This document shows positions 39,357-48,781 of a stretch of 64,000 nucleotides of DNA, one piece after another. The stretch covers positions 354,472 through 418,471 of the forward strand of contig CAVPFA010000005.1 in NCBI GenBank assembly GCA_963703655.1, written 5' to 3'. Each line of letters starts with the position of its first letter. Within the stretch, counting starts at the first letter, position 1. The notes under the pieces are model-generated. The model searched no databases, was not told where the DNA came from, and worked only from the letters and a program-made list of their open reading frames with translations. Origin of the DNA: CAVPFA01 sp963703655. Lineage in GTDB: Bacteria; Actinomycetota; Acidimicrobiia; Acidimicrobiales; Bog-793. The position numbers were made by a program, and so were the translations under genes.

Positions 39357-42300
39357 TTACAGGCCCGGTCTTCTGGTCAGGATGAGACCGACATCGACAG
39401 CTCCCGGCTCGGGCCGCCGCGCTCCGGGAACATAAGAAAGCTTCGACGCCCTGTCGACGGCAGCTCGGGCGAGACTGCGCTGGTTGATCGCTTCGATGGT
39501 CCGCGCCGGGCCTTTCGGGCCGAGGGGTAGCTGTTCATCGTCGATGTTCCAGCGATCGCGGTAGGCGACAACCGTCGTGACGGCTTCGATCCAACGTTCT
39601 CTGGCGCGCGGGTCGGTAGGCGGGATACCGAGCCGGCGGACCCAGATGTCATTCCGCTCGATCGCCTGCTCGGCCAGTGCCCGCGCCCGACCCTGCATCG
39701 CCTCGTCCCGTTGCTCGAGACTCCGGGACATGTCTCGGTCCGTGACGCCTATCGCTCGTGGGATCAGCCCTGCGATGAGATCCGTGCCCGCTCGCCACGC
39801 CAATCCGGAAGTCTGTCCCCAGCGGTCAACCCGGCCGCGGATGATCGCCGCTGGGTCTTCGGCGTCATCGAGCGATCGGGCTTCCACGAGAACGGGGAGG
39901 GTCCGCTCCACGTCGAGTCCGCGCGCCTCGGCATCTCGGAGGGCGGCGAGCAGTGGTCCGTAGGCGGGGCTTTGGCGAACCTGCTCGCGGCGGTCAGGAT
40001 CTAGCCCTGAGCGACACAGCAGCTCGTCCCAGCGTTGCTGTTGAGCCGCGCGGGCAAGGGTTTCGTATTCGGCGGCGAGCACGCCGAAGTCCTCGGCCTG
40101 GCGTTGTGCCCTCTCGAGGGTCTCGTGCGCGGAAAGGTCCGCACCCTCATTGGCGAGCACCCCGGTGAGCAGCTCGCTCGCGCTCTGGGGCGCGATCGTG
40201 CCGTCGTGTCCTGTAGCGGGATCTGGGTCGAAGGTCGTGTCGACGTACAGCATGTTGGACTCGCGTCCGCGCGTCGCGGCGACATAGAGCACCTCGCGTG
40301 TCGTTGTCGGCGAGACCATGGAGTGCGTCGTGTCGACCGTCCGGCCCTGGCTCCGGTAGGCGGTCGTGGCGTAGCCGAGCTCGACGTGCCGGGCCACGTA
40401 GTCCGCCGGCAGAACGACCTCGGCGCCGCCGGAGCTGCGGCGCAGTTGCATGGTGCCATCGGGGTTGGCGGCGGTGACGACGAAGCGGTCGCCGTTTTTG
40501 ACCCAGCTTCTGCCTGCGAGCAGTAGCCGGTTGTTCTGACGGGTCACGATCTCGTCACCGACGCCGGCTCGCTGGCCGTCTGCAATCGCAAGGCCACTGC
40601 CGATGACCGTCCCTTCGGTCACGCGAGCTGTTCGGGCGCGCCGGTTCAGCTCGGCGACGGTGGCGGTGTCGCACGCGATCATGAGGCTCGACTTGCCGGC
40701 TTCGACGTCGGCCTTCCACCCCGCGTAGATGGCGTCGAGAAGGGCCGCGCGTTCGCCGCCGGTCACACGGTCATGCGCCTCGTAGGCATCGATGGCCGAG
40801 GCGTTCCCAGCTCGCAGCTCTGCGCTGGCCGCCTTCTCCCAATCGGAGTTGAAACGACGGATGTCGGTGAGCTCGGGAACGAGATCACCACGGTCTTTGA
40901 CGAGGAGCGAGAAGGCACCGCCGGCTTCGACTGACGACATCTGTGCGAAGTCTCCGAGCAGCAGAATCTTGGAACCGGCCGTCGTGGCGGCGCTCACGAG
41001 CTCGTCGAGGACAAAGGTCCCAGCCAGGGAGCTCTCGTCGATCATGACGAGCTGTCCCGCCTTGAGGCGTCGCTTCGAGATGGCCTGGTCGGTTTCTGCG
41101 AGCCGGGCACGGAGCCTGGCCGCGCTCGGAGAGCGTGGGTAGGCGTGCCGGGCGAGGTTGGTTGCGAGACGGTCCCGGCGTGCGGTCAGCTCCGGGATGC
41201 GCCTCCATTCGGTGAGCCACTTGGCGGTGTTCTCCGTCTCGATCCCGAGCTCGTCTCCGAGCACCTGCGCCGCCGCTGAGGAAGGGGCGAGACCGATGAC
41301 CGACCCCGGACCGTGGACCTCTTCCCATACGGCGCGAAGGCCAGCCATGGCGGTCGACTTCCCGGTGCCGGCCGGGCCGACGAGGACGTCGAGGACACGA
41401 CCGGAGGTGGCGATCTTCTCGACCGCAAGTGCCTGGTCGGTGCTCAGCTTGTAGTCCCGCCCGGGCAGGTTCGCCTCGGTCACCGCGGCCACCGTCGCGA
41501 CGCTCACCCGCGGTCCTCCGAGCTTCCTTGAGGCTTCGAGAAGGCGCGCCTCTGCGCCGAGGAGCGCATCGGTGGTGTAGACGATCCGGCTCTCAGGATG
41601 AAGACGAGAAGACCCGTCGGGACGTACGTAGCGCTCAGGTGTGTGGTGCAACGACGGCGGTGTGAGCATCACAGAGCGGGCGATCGCGAGCTCGGCGATG
41701 TGATCGGCGACGGCCACCCGGTCATCAGGTGACGCGAAGCGAACCCCGTGCAGCATGCGGTGGGCCTCGGCGAGAAGGTTCTGGCGTCCGTAGGTGGAAT
41801 GGTGCTCGGCGACCGTTGTGACGACCGCGCCGGCGGCATCGGCAAGGATCGCCTCGCCGAGATCGTCGCGGCGTAACAGCGGCAGGTCGTTCCGGTCCTT
41901 CGAGGCTCGAGACCCAGGCTGTCTGCTCGACCTCTTCAATATGACTCGCGGCCCGTTCCCGCCACTCGTCGGTGAGCTCGGCGAGGCTGTGCTTGGTCTT
42001 GTCCGGCCGGGTGGCGATCGTCGCGACCGCATGCAACTTCATATCCTCGACGGCGGTGGCGCTTCGCCCGTGGGCGGCTTTGAACTCGGCCCGGAGGAGC
42101 TCAGAGTGCTCCGCGATCTGCTCGGAGCGGCGCGAGAACTCGGCCATAAGCGACTCTGTGACGCCGGTGATCTCATAACGGGGCTTGACCGAATGCCGTC
42201 GTCCGCACGCCTCCCAGCCGAAGCCGAGCGCCGAGGTCAAGAGGTCCGAAAGGACTCCGTGGTGGAGCTCTGAGAGCGTCGTCGTGGCCTTGAAGATGGC

Positions 42301-42903
42301 CTTGGAGTCAAGGGTCCTCCACCTCCCGTCCGAGACCGAGCGGGCCCGGTTCCAAACGACGACATGTTCGTGCAGCTGGGGGTCGTCCGCTCTACTCGTC
42401 CAGTGCGTGAAAGAGGTCGCGATCACCCCGGTCACGTCCTCTTCGACGATGCCGGCGGCCCCCGATCGAGAGTGAAAGACCTGCGATTCGGCGTGGGCGA
42501 GGACATAGTCGATCGCCTGGCGGTGGCAGTCCGAGATAGTGGCCTTGGTGTCCTCGTCGGCGAGCGCCCAGGCCGTCGATACGGACTTGCTCGGGCTGAA
42601 GGTGAGGTCAAAGCCGGCGACCGGCGCACTATTTCCCGGCACGGAGAGGCGGCCTCAGAGTGGCTCTCCAGAGACGGGGTCGCAGAGCGCGACGAGCATG
42701 TTGAAGAGGTGCTCCTCGCTCACCTGCGAGCCCTTGTCGATCCCCCTCCCGCCGTCCAGGTCCGCCAGCCCAGCGCCCAGGAAGACCCCCGGCGGGGTGC
42801 CTGTGGATGCGTAGTAGTGGGCGAGACCCTTGGACGGCTCCGGGTTCCCGTCGCCGGCCGCGACCGAGTCGATGAGGTAGCGATAGCCACCGCCGAGGCT
42901 CAC
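39357..42903 (-). CDS. MobF/TrwC-type conjugative relaxase-helicase, frame broken twice
   Basis: About 1180 aa read across three frames. The N-terminus from GTG 42903 (VSLGGGYRYLIDSVA...SKGLAHYYASTGTPPGVFLG) has the YY pair supplying the nicking Tyr. A break at about 42655 leads to GFDLTFSPSKSVSTAWALAD and HEHVVVWN, the HUH metal-binding region. A second break at about 41885-41900 leads to the RecD-like helicase: Walker A VGPAGTGKSTAMAGL, LVMIDESSLAG, LLLGDFAQMSSV and ELGYATTAYRSQGRTVD. It nicks oriT and unwinds DNA for transfer. The small gene and terminator follow. No coupling protein (VirD4/TraG) is next to it. Confidence 0.85.
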
Positions 42904-43241
42904 CCGCCGGATCGAGATCAAGCGAACGCAAAGCTCGTGTTCCACGCTCTGCTGAGCAGGGACGCGAGCGACAGTCGGATCCACCTGGTGGTCAAGCACT
43001 CGCGCCAACGCGTCAGGCCCGCAGGTGAGAACGAGAGTGTGTCAAGTGAAGACGGCCGCAATGACCAGTCATGACGACTGTCACCTCGCCCAATGTTGTC
43101 CTGGTATTCAAGTGTCACGGTGCGATACGGTCGTCCTTGGCGCTGCCGCTGCGCTTCTTGAGAAATGGTTCGGCCGACAATGCTTGACATGGATAGAGTC
43201 GCTCCTTTACCGTTTTGGTAGATCGAGACGGAGGTTGGGCG
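42904..43241. other. Divergent spacer between relaxase and recombinase cassette
   Basis: 338 bp with no convincing gene. As the DNA upstream of a relaxase gene it is a candidate for the origin of transfer. It contains the copies at 42916-42932 and 43039-43055 of sequences repeated at the 3' end of the serine recombinase, the palindrome TGACCAGTCA, and two TCAAGTG copies about 70 bp apart. Confidence 0.45.
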
Positions 43242-43673
43242 ATGAGCCAGCAGTCCCGACGCGAGTCCCTCGAAGACAAAGGCCTGCTGCACCCGAGGCC
43301 CGAGGCGGTGACGGCGGAACTGTTCGGCTCGCCCGGGCCGTTCTTCTTCGCCCTCGACAAGGTCCAGGTCAAGTACGAGATGCTGCGGGCCCACTACGTC
43401 TCTGGCGAGACTGCAGCTGCGGCGGCGCGGATGCACGGGTACTCGCGAGGCGCCTTCTATCTGGTCGCCGACTCCTTCTCCCGTTTGGGCATGCAAGGGC
43501 TGCTCGACGAACGGCGTGGCCGCAAAGGCCCGCTCAAGCTGTCGCCCGAAATCGTCGAGTTCCTTCGCTCGGCCGAAGCTGCCACGAGCGCTCCGGAATT
43601 GGTGAGCCAGGCCGAGGAGCGCTTCGGCGTCACCTTTCACCGTCGTACCGTCGAACGGGTGCGCCGGCGGTGA
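43242..43673 (+). CDS. Helix-turn-helix protein of the recombinase cassette
   Basis: 143 aa from the ATG at 43242 (GGAGG seven bases upstream). HTH segments resemble those of transposase N-terminal domains: ALDKVQVKYEMLRAHYVSGETAAAAARMHGYSRGAFYLVAD, then a second helical unit LSPEIVEFLRSAEAATSAPELVSQAEERFGVTFHRRTVERV, which looks like the Psq/winged repeat found in such elements. It overlaps the next gene by 4 bp (GTGA). It probably binds the recombinase sites or controls the cassette. Confidence 0.7.
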   Translation: MSQQSRRESLEDKGLLHPRPEAVTAELFGSPGPFFFALDKVQVKYEMLRAHYVSGETAAAAARMHGYSRGAFYLVADSFSRLGMQGLLDERRGRKGPLKLSPEIVEFLRSAEAATSAPELVSQAEERFGVTFHRRTVERVRRR

Positions 43674-43990
43674 GGAGCTTCTGGCCGATCGGAGAAGGCG
43701 CCCAGGCCGACTACGAGCAGCTGCGTGCCGGGGTGCTGGCCGGCACGCCGCTCGTCAGTGCCGCCGCCGGCCGCTTCGAGCGCACAGGGCTGGCGGGCCT
43801 GATCCTTCAGCCGAGCGCCCCGGCGGCCTTCAGCGCCGTCCTTCTCGGCGCGGCCAGGCCACCGTGGAGCCCGTATGGCGATCCCCGGCAGGAGGCGCTC
43901 ACCGACGGCTACTTGCTCGTGCTCTCCATGGTGGCGGCCGCGTCCGGTGCGGGCACGAGCGCCGTCGCCGCCTCGGGATCGACGTCGTGA
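43670..43990 (+). CDS. Small Ala-rich partner protein of the recombinase cassette
   Basis: 106 aa from the GTG at 43670 that overlaps the HTH stop. It begins VRSFWPIGEGAQADYEQLRA, followed by an Ala/Gly-rich stretch and a C-terminal hydrophobic patch. No family was recognised. Because it is coupled to the HTH gene and lies 131 bp upstream of the recombinase, it is probably part of the same cassette. Confidence 0.6.
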   Translation: MRSFWPIGEGAQADYEQLRAGVLAGTPLVSAAAGRFERTGLAGLILQPSAPAAFSAVLLGAARPPWSPYGDPRQEALTDGYLLVLSMVAAASGAGTSAVAASGSTS

Positions 43991-44121
43991 AGCCAGCCAC
44001 CGGAGCGAGCACACCACGCGGGTGTATGGACGTCCGCGCACCTGAGCGACGAGAGAGCGTGGCAGCGCTATGGCGGGACGGAGAACGCCGTGAACCACCC
44101 GACAACAAGGAGGCCAATCCC

Positions 44122-45861
44122 GTGAGAGCAGCCATCTATGCACGAGTGTCATCCGAGACGCAGGCCAGTCGGGGAACGATCGGCTCACAGCTGGCGCTGC
44201 TCGAGGCGAAGGTGGCCGAGGTGGGCGACGAGCTGGTCGCCCGATTCGTCGACGACGGCCACTCCGGCGCACGCCTCGACCGACCCGGCCTCGACGCGCT
44301 GCGCGACGGGGCGCAGGCCGGCGTCTTCGAGCGGGTCTGGGTGCTCACCGCCGACCGGCTGGCGCGGAACTTCGCCTACCAGATGCTCGTTCTGGACGAG
44401 CTCGCCCGTCTCGGCGTCGAGGTGTCCTTCACCGACGCGCCGCCCATCGCCGACGACCCCCAGGCGCGCCTTCTGGTCCAGGTGCAGGGAGTGATAGCCG
44501 AGTACGAGCGGGCCAAGATGTGCGAGCGCCAGCGGCGCGGCAAGCTCTACAAGGTGCGCGCCGGAGAGGCGATCTTCACCATCGTCCCCTACGGCTACCG
44601 CCGCGTGCCCCGCAGAGAGGAAGGCCCTGCCCGCTACGAGATCTTCGAGCCCGAGGCCGTCGTCGTGCGGCGCTTGTTCGACGACTACGTGGCCGGCGGC
44701 TTGTCTATGCGCCAGCTGATCAGGGGGCTCCGTGCCGACGGCATCCCGAGCCCGACCGGACGACCGATCTGGTCGATCTCGACGATCGGAGGGCTGCTGC
44801 GCAACTCCACCTACATGGGAAAGGCCTACTGGTACCGGCGAGAGAGCGTGCCCTCGGCCAAGCCGACCGGCCGTCCGACCCGTCAGGTGGCACGCCCGCG
44901 CGAGCAATGGATCGAGGTGGCCGTGCCCGCCATCATCTCGGCGGACACCTTCGAGGCGGCGGGGCGCATCGTCTCCCGCAACATAGCTTTCAGCGCCCGG
45001 CGTGCCCCGAGCGACCGCTGGTTGTTGAGAGGCCTGGTGGTGTGCGGGCATTGCGGGATCAAGTGCGGATGCACCCGCAAAGTCAGCACCGCAGGCGGCC
45101 ACAACCACTATTACGCCTGCGCCTACCAGAACGAGCTCACGGCGAAAGGGCCGGAGCGGCGCTGCCGCATGCGCAACATCCGTGCCGACGAACTCGACGT
45201 CTTCGTGTTCGACCAGATCCGCGAAGCGATGCTGCGGCCCGAGCTGCTCACCGCCGGCGAGGCCGGCATCGTGAGCCGCGAACCCCTCCCTGACGACGAG
45301 ATCCTCGCCGCCGAGCTGGCGCGAATGCAACGCCGGCTGGACGACTTGGAGCGTGAACGCCAGCGGCTGCTCGACATCTACCAGACGGGGCTGATCGAGC
45401 TCGGCGAGGTGTCCCGCCGCAACGAGCAGCTCGCCGCCCGGCGGCAGAGCCTCGAGACGCAACGAGAACGGCTCGTGGCCGAACGAGGCGAGCTGACCAC
45501 GAACAACCGGCTCCGCAAGCAAGTGGCCGGGTTCGCCAATTCGGTCGCTAACGGGATCAACCAGCTCGACTTCGCAGGACGTCAACGGCTGATGCGCATC
45601 GTCGTCGAGAATGTCCGAGTGACCGACTGGCAGGTCGAGATCGCGCTGCGGATCCCCCTTGACGCGCAGCCGCCGGCGACCGGCACGACGAAGACCCGTC
45701 CCCGTTCCGGCCGCGCCTCCAGGTCGTCGGGGCGCCGAGGCGCGGACGTCACTTCGGAGGGTCAACGACGGGTGTTCAGTGAAGACCGTTTGCGTTCGAT
45801 TGATCGAGATCACGCGCCCGTCCTCCCTCACGGAGGCGTTCGCGATGAGCGCCTCTACTAG
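44122..45861 (+). CDS. Large serine recombinase (integrase/transposase type)
   Basis: 579 aa from the GTG at 44122, with AAGGAGG eight bases upstream; the frame is open to 43864 but that part lacks family features. The resolvase domain has the nucleophile Ser in AIYARVSSETQ, plus RPGLDALRD and LTADRLARN. The recombinase domain has PYGYRRVP and GRPIWSISTIGGLLRNSTYMG. A zinc ribbon follows (LVVCGHCGIKCGC ... YYACAYQNE ... RCRMRN), then a coiled coil (MQRRLDDLERERQRLLD). It would integrate or excise the mobile element. The C-terminus is unusually rich in Arg and Ser, and overlaps one copy of a flanking repeat. Confidence 0.93.
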   Translation: MRAAIYARVSSETQASRGTIGSQLALLEAKVAEVGDELVARFVDDGHSGARLDRPGLDALRDGAQAGVFERVWVLTADRLARNFAYQMLVLDELARLGVEVSFTDAPPIADDPQARLLVQVQGVIAEYERAKMCERQRRGKLYKVRAGEAIFTIVPYGYRRVPRREEGPARYEIFEPEAVVVRRLFDDYVAGGLSMRQLIRGLRADGIPSPTGRPIWSISTIGGLLRNSTYMGKAYWYRRESVPSAKPTGRPTRQVARPREQWIEVAVPAIISADTFEAAGRIVSRNIAFSARRAPSDRWLLRGLVVCGHCGIKCGCTRKVSTAGGHNHYYACAYQNELTAKGPERRCRMRNIRADELDVFVFDQIREAMLRPELLTAGEAGIVSREPLPDDEILAAELARMQRRLDDLERERQRLLDIYQTGLIELGEVSRRNEQLAARRQSLETQRERLVAERGELTTNNRLRKQVAGFANSVANGINQLDFAGRQRLMRIVVENVRVTDWQVEIALRIPLDAQPPATGTTKTRPRSGRASRSSGRRGADVTSEGQRRVFSEDRLRSIDRDHAPVLPHGGVRDERLY

Positions 45862-46028
45862 AGAGGCACCGGCGACTCCAGGCGAATGGAGCCGTGCGGT
45901 TCAGCACCGCTGCGACCTGGGCTGATGGCCTGCTTTCTCCTCAAGTGCCGAGGGTGTGTGGTCTGGGGACTTGTTGAATCTCACTGGATTTGATGGAGGC
46001 TCTGATCTCACACAAGGGAGACTGAGCT

Positions 46029-46355
46029 GTGCCTGCACATCGGAAGTACGACAAGGAGACCCGTGACCGCGCGGTGAGAATGTTCCAAGATCGGTTGCGT
46101 GACGCTCCGGACGAGTCGGCGCGACAGATCCGGCGGCGGATCGGCGAGCTGCTCGGTGTGCATCCCGACACGATGCGCGACTGGATCGTCCAGGCCGAGA
46201 TCAACGCCGGGCAGCGCCGGGGCGTGACGACCGACGCGGCGGCCGAGCTGCAGGCCCTCCGGCGAGAGAACGCGGAGCTGCGGCGGGCGAACGAGATCCT
46301 GCGGACGGCGTCGGCATTTTTCGCGGCGGCGGAGCTCGACCGTCAACTGCGCTGA
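46029..46355 (+). CDS. IS3 OrfA, copy 1
   Basis: 108-aa DNA-binding subunit: HTH (SARQIRRRIGELLGVHPDTMRDWI) and a C-terminal leucine-zipper-like helix (AAELQALRRENAELRRANEIL). It begins at GTG 46029. Near the end the stretch ATTTTTC (46316-46322) is a plausible -1 slippery site. The -1 frame after it (ARPSTALIVAYIDVYKDRFG) leads into OrfB, so a fused OrfAB transposase is expected. Confidence 0.9.
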   Translation: MPAHRKYDKETRDRAVRMFQDRLRDAPDESARQIRRRIGELLGVHPDTMRDWIVQAEINAGQRRGVTTDAAAELQALRRENAELRRANEILRTASAFFAAAELDRQLR

Positions 46356-46411
46356 TCGTCGCCTACATCGACGTCTACAAGGACCGTTTCGGGGTCGAGC
46401 CGATTTGCCGG

Positions 46412-47287
46412 GTGCTCTCTAAGCACGACGTGCCGATCGCCCCGAGCACCTACTACGCCCGTCGGTCGCGGCCGGTGTCTGACTGCGACTGGAACGACGC
46501 GCAGATGGCCAACACCCTCCTCGACCTCTATCGGGCCGACCACAGCCTCTATGGGGTGATGAAGCTCTGGCACGCCATGCGCCGCGCCGGCCACGACGTC
46601 GGCCGCGACCAGGTCGTCCGGCTGATGGGGATCCTCGGCATCCGCGGTGTGCGGCGGGGAGCCAACCACCACACGGTCACCACGCGCTCTGACCGGAAAG
46701 TTCCGCGCCACCCGGATCTGATCAAGAGGGCCTGGGGCACCCCGACCCGGCCCGATCAGTGGTGGGTTGCGGACTTCACATACGTGTGGACCCTTGCCGG
46801 GTTCTGCTACGTCAGCTTCGTCACCGACGTCTACTCGCGCCGGATCCTCGGCTGGCGGGTCTCGGCCTCGAAGGCCACCCCGCTCGTAATGTCGGCCCTC
46901 GAGCAGGCGCTGTTCACCCGTAGGCGTGGCGATGCCCGCTTCACCTCGACAGGCCTCGTGTTCCACTCTGACGCCGGCTCGCAATACACGGCGATTGTCT
47001 TCACCCAGGCGCTCGCCGATGCCGGCATGGCCCCTTCTGTCGGCACCGTCGGGGACGCTCTCGACAACGCGCTGATGGAGTCGACGATCGGTCTCTACAA
47101 GACCGAGCTCATCGGCCTGCACCCCCGCACCTTCACCGGCGCCGCCGAGGTCGAACGGGAGACCGCCGAGTGGGTGCACTGGTACAACGCAGCCCGCCTG
47201 CATTCTTCGATCGGGTACCTGCCGCCGATGGAATACGAAGACAACTACCGTGTCAAGACGACCACCCCGACCGGGACCGTGGCCTAA
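46412..47287 (+). CDS. IS3 OrfB transposase, copy 1
   Basis: 291 aa, integrase catalytic core with DDE residues in QWWVADFTYVW, VFHSDAGSQYTA and NALMESTIGLYKTELI. The N-terminal HTH_21 region (NTLLDLYRADHSLYGVMKLWHAM) is present. The open frame extends upstream to about 46320, where the -1 shift from OrfA would enter. It appears intact and identical in sequence to copy 2, so the element may be active. Confidence 0.93.
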   Translation: MLSKHDVPIAPSTYYARRSRPVSDCDWNDAQMANTLLDLYRADHSLYGVMKLWHAMRRAGHDVGRDQVVRLMGILGIRGVRRGANHHTVTTRSDRKVPRHPDLIKRAWGTPTRPDQWWVADFTYVWTLAGFCYVSFVTDVYSRRILGWRVSASKATPLVMSALEQALFTRRRGDARFTSTGLVFHSDAGSQYTAIVFTQALADAGMAPSVGTVGDALDNALMESTIGLYKTELIGLHPRTFTGAAEVERETAEWVHWYNAARLHSSIGYLPPMEYEDNYRVKTTTPTGTVA

Positions 47288-47319
47288 ACCCGAGCCTCTA
47301 CGAAACCCAGGGCGATTCA

Positions 47320-47361
47320 TGTTGGTGGGTGGGGTTGGTGGGTGGGGTTGGTGGGTGGGGT
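47320..47361. repeat. G-rich 13-bp tandem repeat between IS copies
   Basis: Three perfect units of TTGGTGGGTGGGG (47322-47360). The plus strand has many closely spaced runs of three or four G, so it is a strong G-quadruplex candidate. The same unit recurs twice right of IS copy 2, which shows that copy 2 was inserted inside one longer array. Confidence 0.85.
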
Positions 47362-47415
47362 TGAATCTCACTGGATTTGATGGAGGCTCTGATCTCACAC
47401 AAGGGAGACTGAGCT

Positions 47416-47742
47416 GTGCCTGCACATCGGAAGTACGACAAGGAGACCCGTGACCGCGCGGTGAGAATGTTCCAAGATCGGTTGCGTGACGCTCCGGACG
47501 AGTCGGCGCGACAGATCCGGCGGCGGATCGGCGAGCTGCTCGGTGTGCATCCCGACACGATGCGCGACTGGATCGTCCAGGCCGAGATCAACGCCGGGCA
47601 GCGCCGGGGCGTGACGACCGACGCGGCGGCCGAGCTGCAGGCCCTCCGGCGAGAGAACGCGGAGCTGCGGCGGGCGAACGAGATCCTGCGGACGGCGTCG
47701 GCATTTTTCGCGGCGGCGGAGCTCGACCGTCAACTGCGCTGA
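47416..47742 (+). CDS. IS3 OrfA, copy 2
   Basis: 108 aa, identical to OrfA of copy 1, with the same GTG start, HTH, zipper helix and ATTTTTC candidate slip site at 47703-47709. Identity of the two copies points to recent duplication or gene conversion. Confidence 0.9.
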   Translation: MPAHRKYDKETRDRAVRMFQDRLRDAPDESARQIRRRIGELLGVHPDTMRDWIVQAEINAGQRRGVTTDAAAELQALRRENAELRRANEILRTASAFFAAAELDRQLR

Positions 47743-47798
47743 TCGTCGCCTACATCGACGTCTACAAGGACCGTTTCGGGGTCGAGCCGATTTGCCGG

Positions 47799-48674
47799 GT
47801 GCTCTCTAAGCACGACGTGCCGATCGCCCCGAGCACCTACTACGCCCGTCGGTCGCGGCCGGTGTCTGACTGCGACTGGAACGACGCGCAGATGGCCAAC
47901 ACCCTCCTCGACCTCTATCGGGCCGACCACAGCCTCTATGGGGTGATGAAGCTCTGGCACGCCATGCGCCGCGCCGGCCACGACGTCGGCCGCGACCAGG
48001 TCGTCCGGCTGATGGGGATCCTCGGCATCCGCGGTGTGCGGCGGGGAGCCAACCACCACACGGTCACCACGCGCTCTGACCGGAAAGTTCCGCGCCACCC
48101 GGATCTGATCAAGAGGGCCTGGGGCACCCCGACCCGGCCCGATCAGTGGTGGGTTGCGGACTTCACATACGTGTGGACCCTTGCCGGGTTCTGCTACGTC
48201 AGCTTCGTCACCGACGTCTACTCGCGCCGGATCCTCGGCTGGCGGGTCTCGGCCTCGAAGGCCACCCCGCTCGTAATGTCGGCCCTCGAGCAGGCGCTGT
48301 TCACCCGTAGGCGTGGCGATGCCCGCTTCACCTCGACAGGCCTCGTGTTCCACTCTGACGCCGGCTCGCAATACACGGCGATTGTCTTCACCCAGGCGCT
48401 CGCCGATGCCGGCATGGCCCCTTCTGTCGGCACCGTCGGGGACGCTCTCGACAACGCGCTGATGGAGTCGACGATCGGTCTCTACAAGACCGAGCTCATC
48501 GGCCTGCACCCCCGCACCTTCACCGGCGCCGCCGAGGTCGAACGGGAGACCGCCGAGTGGGTGCACTGGTACAACGCAGCCCGCCTGCATTCTTCGATCG
48601 GGTACCTGCCGCCGATGGAATACGAAGACAACTACCGTGTCAAGACGACCACCCCGACCGGGACCGTGGCCTAA
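47799..48674 (+). CDS. IS3 OrfB transposase, copy 2
   Basis: 291 aa, identical to OrfB of copy 1, with complete DDE motifs. Two directly repeated active-looking copies 42 bp apart could move as a composite unit, or pair to form the IS-circle-like junctions known for the IS3 family. Confidence 0.93.
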   Translation: MLSKHDVPIAPSTYYARRSRPVSDCDWNDAQMANTLLDLYRADHSLYGVMKLWHAMRRAGHDVGRDQVVRLMGILGIRGVRRGANHHTVTTRSDRKVPRHPDLIKRAWGTPTRPDQWWVADFTYVWTLAGFCYVSFVTDVYSRRILGWRVSASKATPLVMSALEQALFTRRRGDARFTSTGLVFHSDAGSQYTAIVFTQALADAGMAPSVGTVGDALDNALMESTIGLYKTELIGLHPRTFTGAAEVERETAEWVHWYNAARLHSSIGYLPPMEYEDNYRVKTTTPTGTVA

Positions 48675-48706
48675 ACCCGAGCCTCTACGAAACCCAGGGC
48701 GATTCA

Positions 48707-48736
48707 GGGTTGGTGGGTGGGGTTGGTGGGTGGGGT
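48707..48736. repeat. G-rich 13-bp repeat, right of IS copy 2
   Basis: Two units of TTGGTGGGTGGGG (48710-48735) preceded by GGG, the truncated tail of another unit. This is the continuation of the array interrupted by IS copy 2. Confidence 0.8.
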
Positions 48737-48781
48737 TTGGGATGAAGGGCTGTTGCATGCGGCGGGTGGTATTGCTGTGGA

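Larger units (their letters stand above)
42916..45805. repeat. Repeat pair bracketing the serine-recombinase cassette
   Basis: A 17-bp inverted pair with one mismatch: TTTGCGTTCGcTTGATC (reverse strand, 42916-42932) and TTTGCGTTCGaTTGATC (45789-45805). A 17-bp direct pair with 14 identities: 43039-43055 and 45772-45788, sharing the core AGTGAAGAC. They surround the HTH gene, the small partner and the recombinase, so they may be ends or recombination half-sites of that cassette. Confidence 0.45.
45975..47319 (+). mobile_element. IS3-family insertion sequence, copy 1
   Basis: 1345 bp bounded by imperfect inverted repeats: left TGAATCTCACTGGATTT, right (reversed) TGAATCGCCCTGGGTTT. It is flanked by a 3-bp target duplication TGT (45972-45974 and 47320-47322), typical of IS3. 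It contains orfA and orfB on the plus strand. It is an exact tandem copy, offset 1387 bp, of the next element. Confidence 0.9.
47362..48706 (+). mobile_element. IS3-family insertion sequence, copy 2
   Basis: 1345 bp, identical to copy 1 in both proteins and, as far as compared, in sequence. The flanking triplets are GGT and GGG, so a clean target duplication is not seen, unlike copy 1. It sits inside the G-rich repeat. Confidence 0.9.

Noticed and set aside
45779..45925. Small plus-strand frame (VKTVCVRLIEITRP) at the end of the recombinase
   Set aside because: It overlaps the recombinase C-terminus, has no close ribosome site, and its similarity to the relaxase leader is explained by the 17-bp repeat.
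46343..48758. Minus-strand frames of 340-360 aa across both IS3 copies
   Set aside because: They are the mirror of OrfB and identical in both copies for that reason; no motif or start site.
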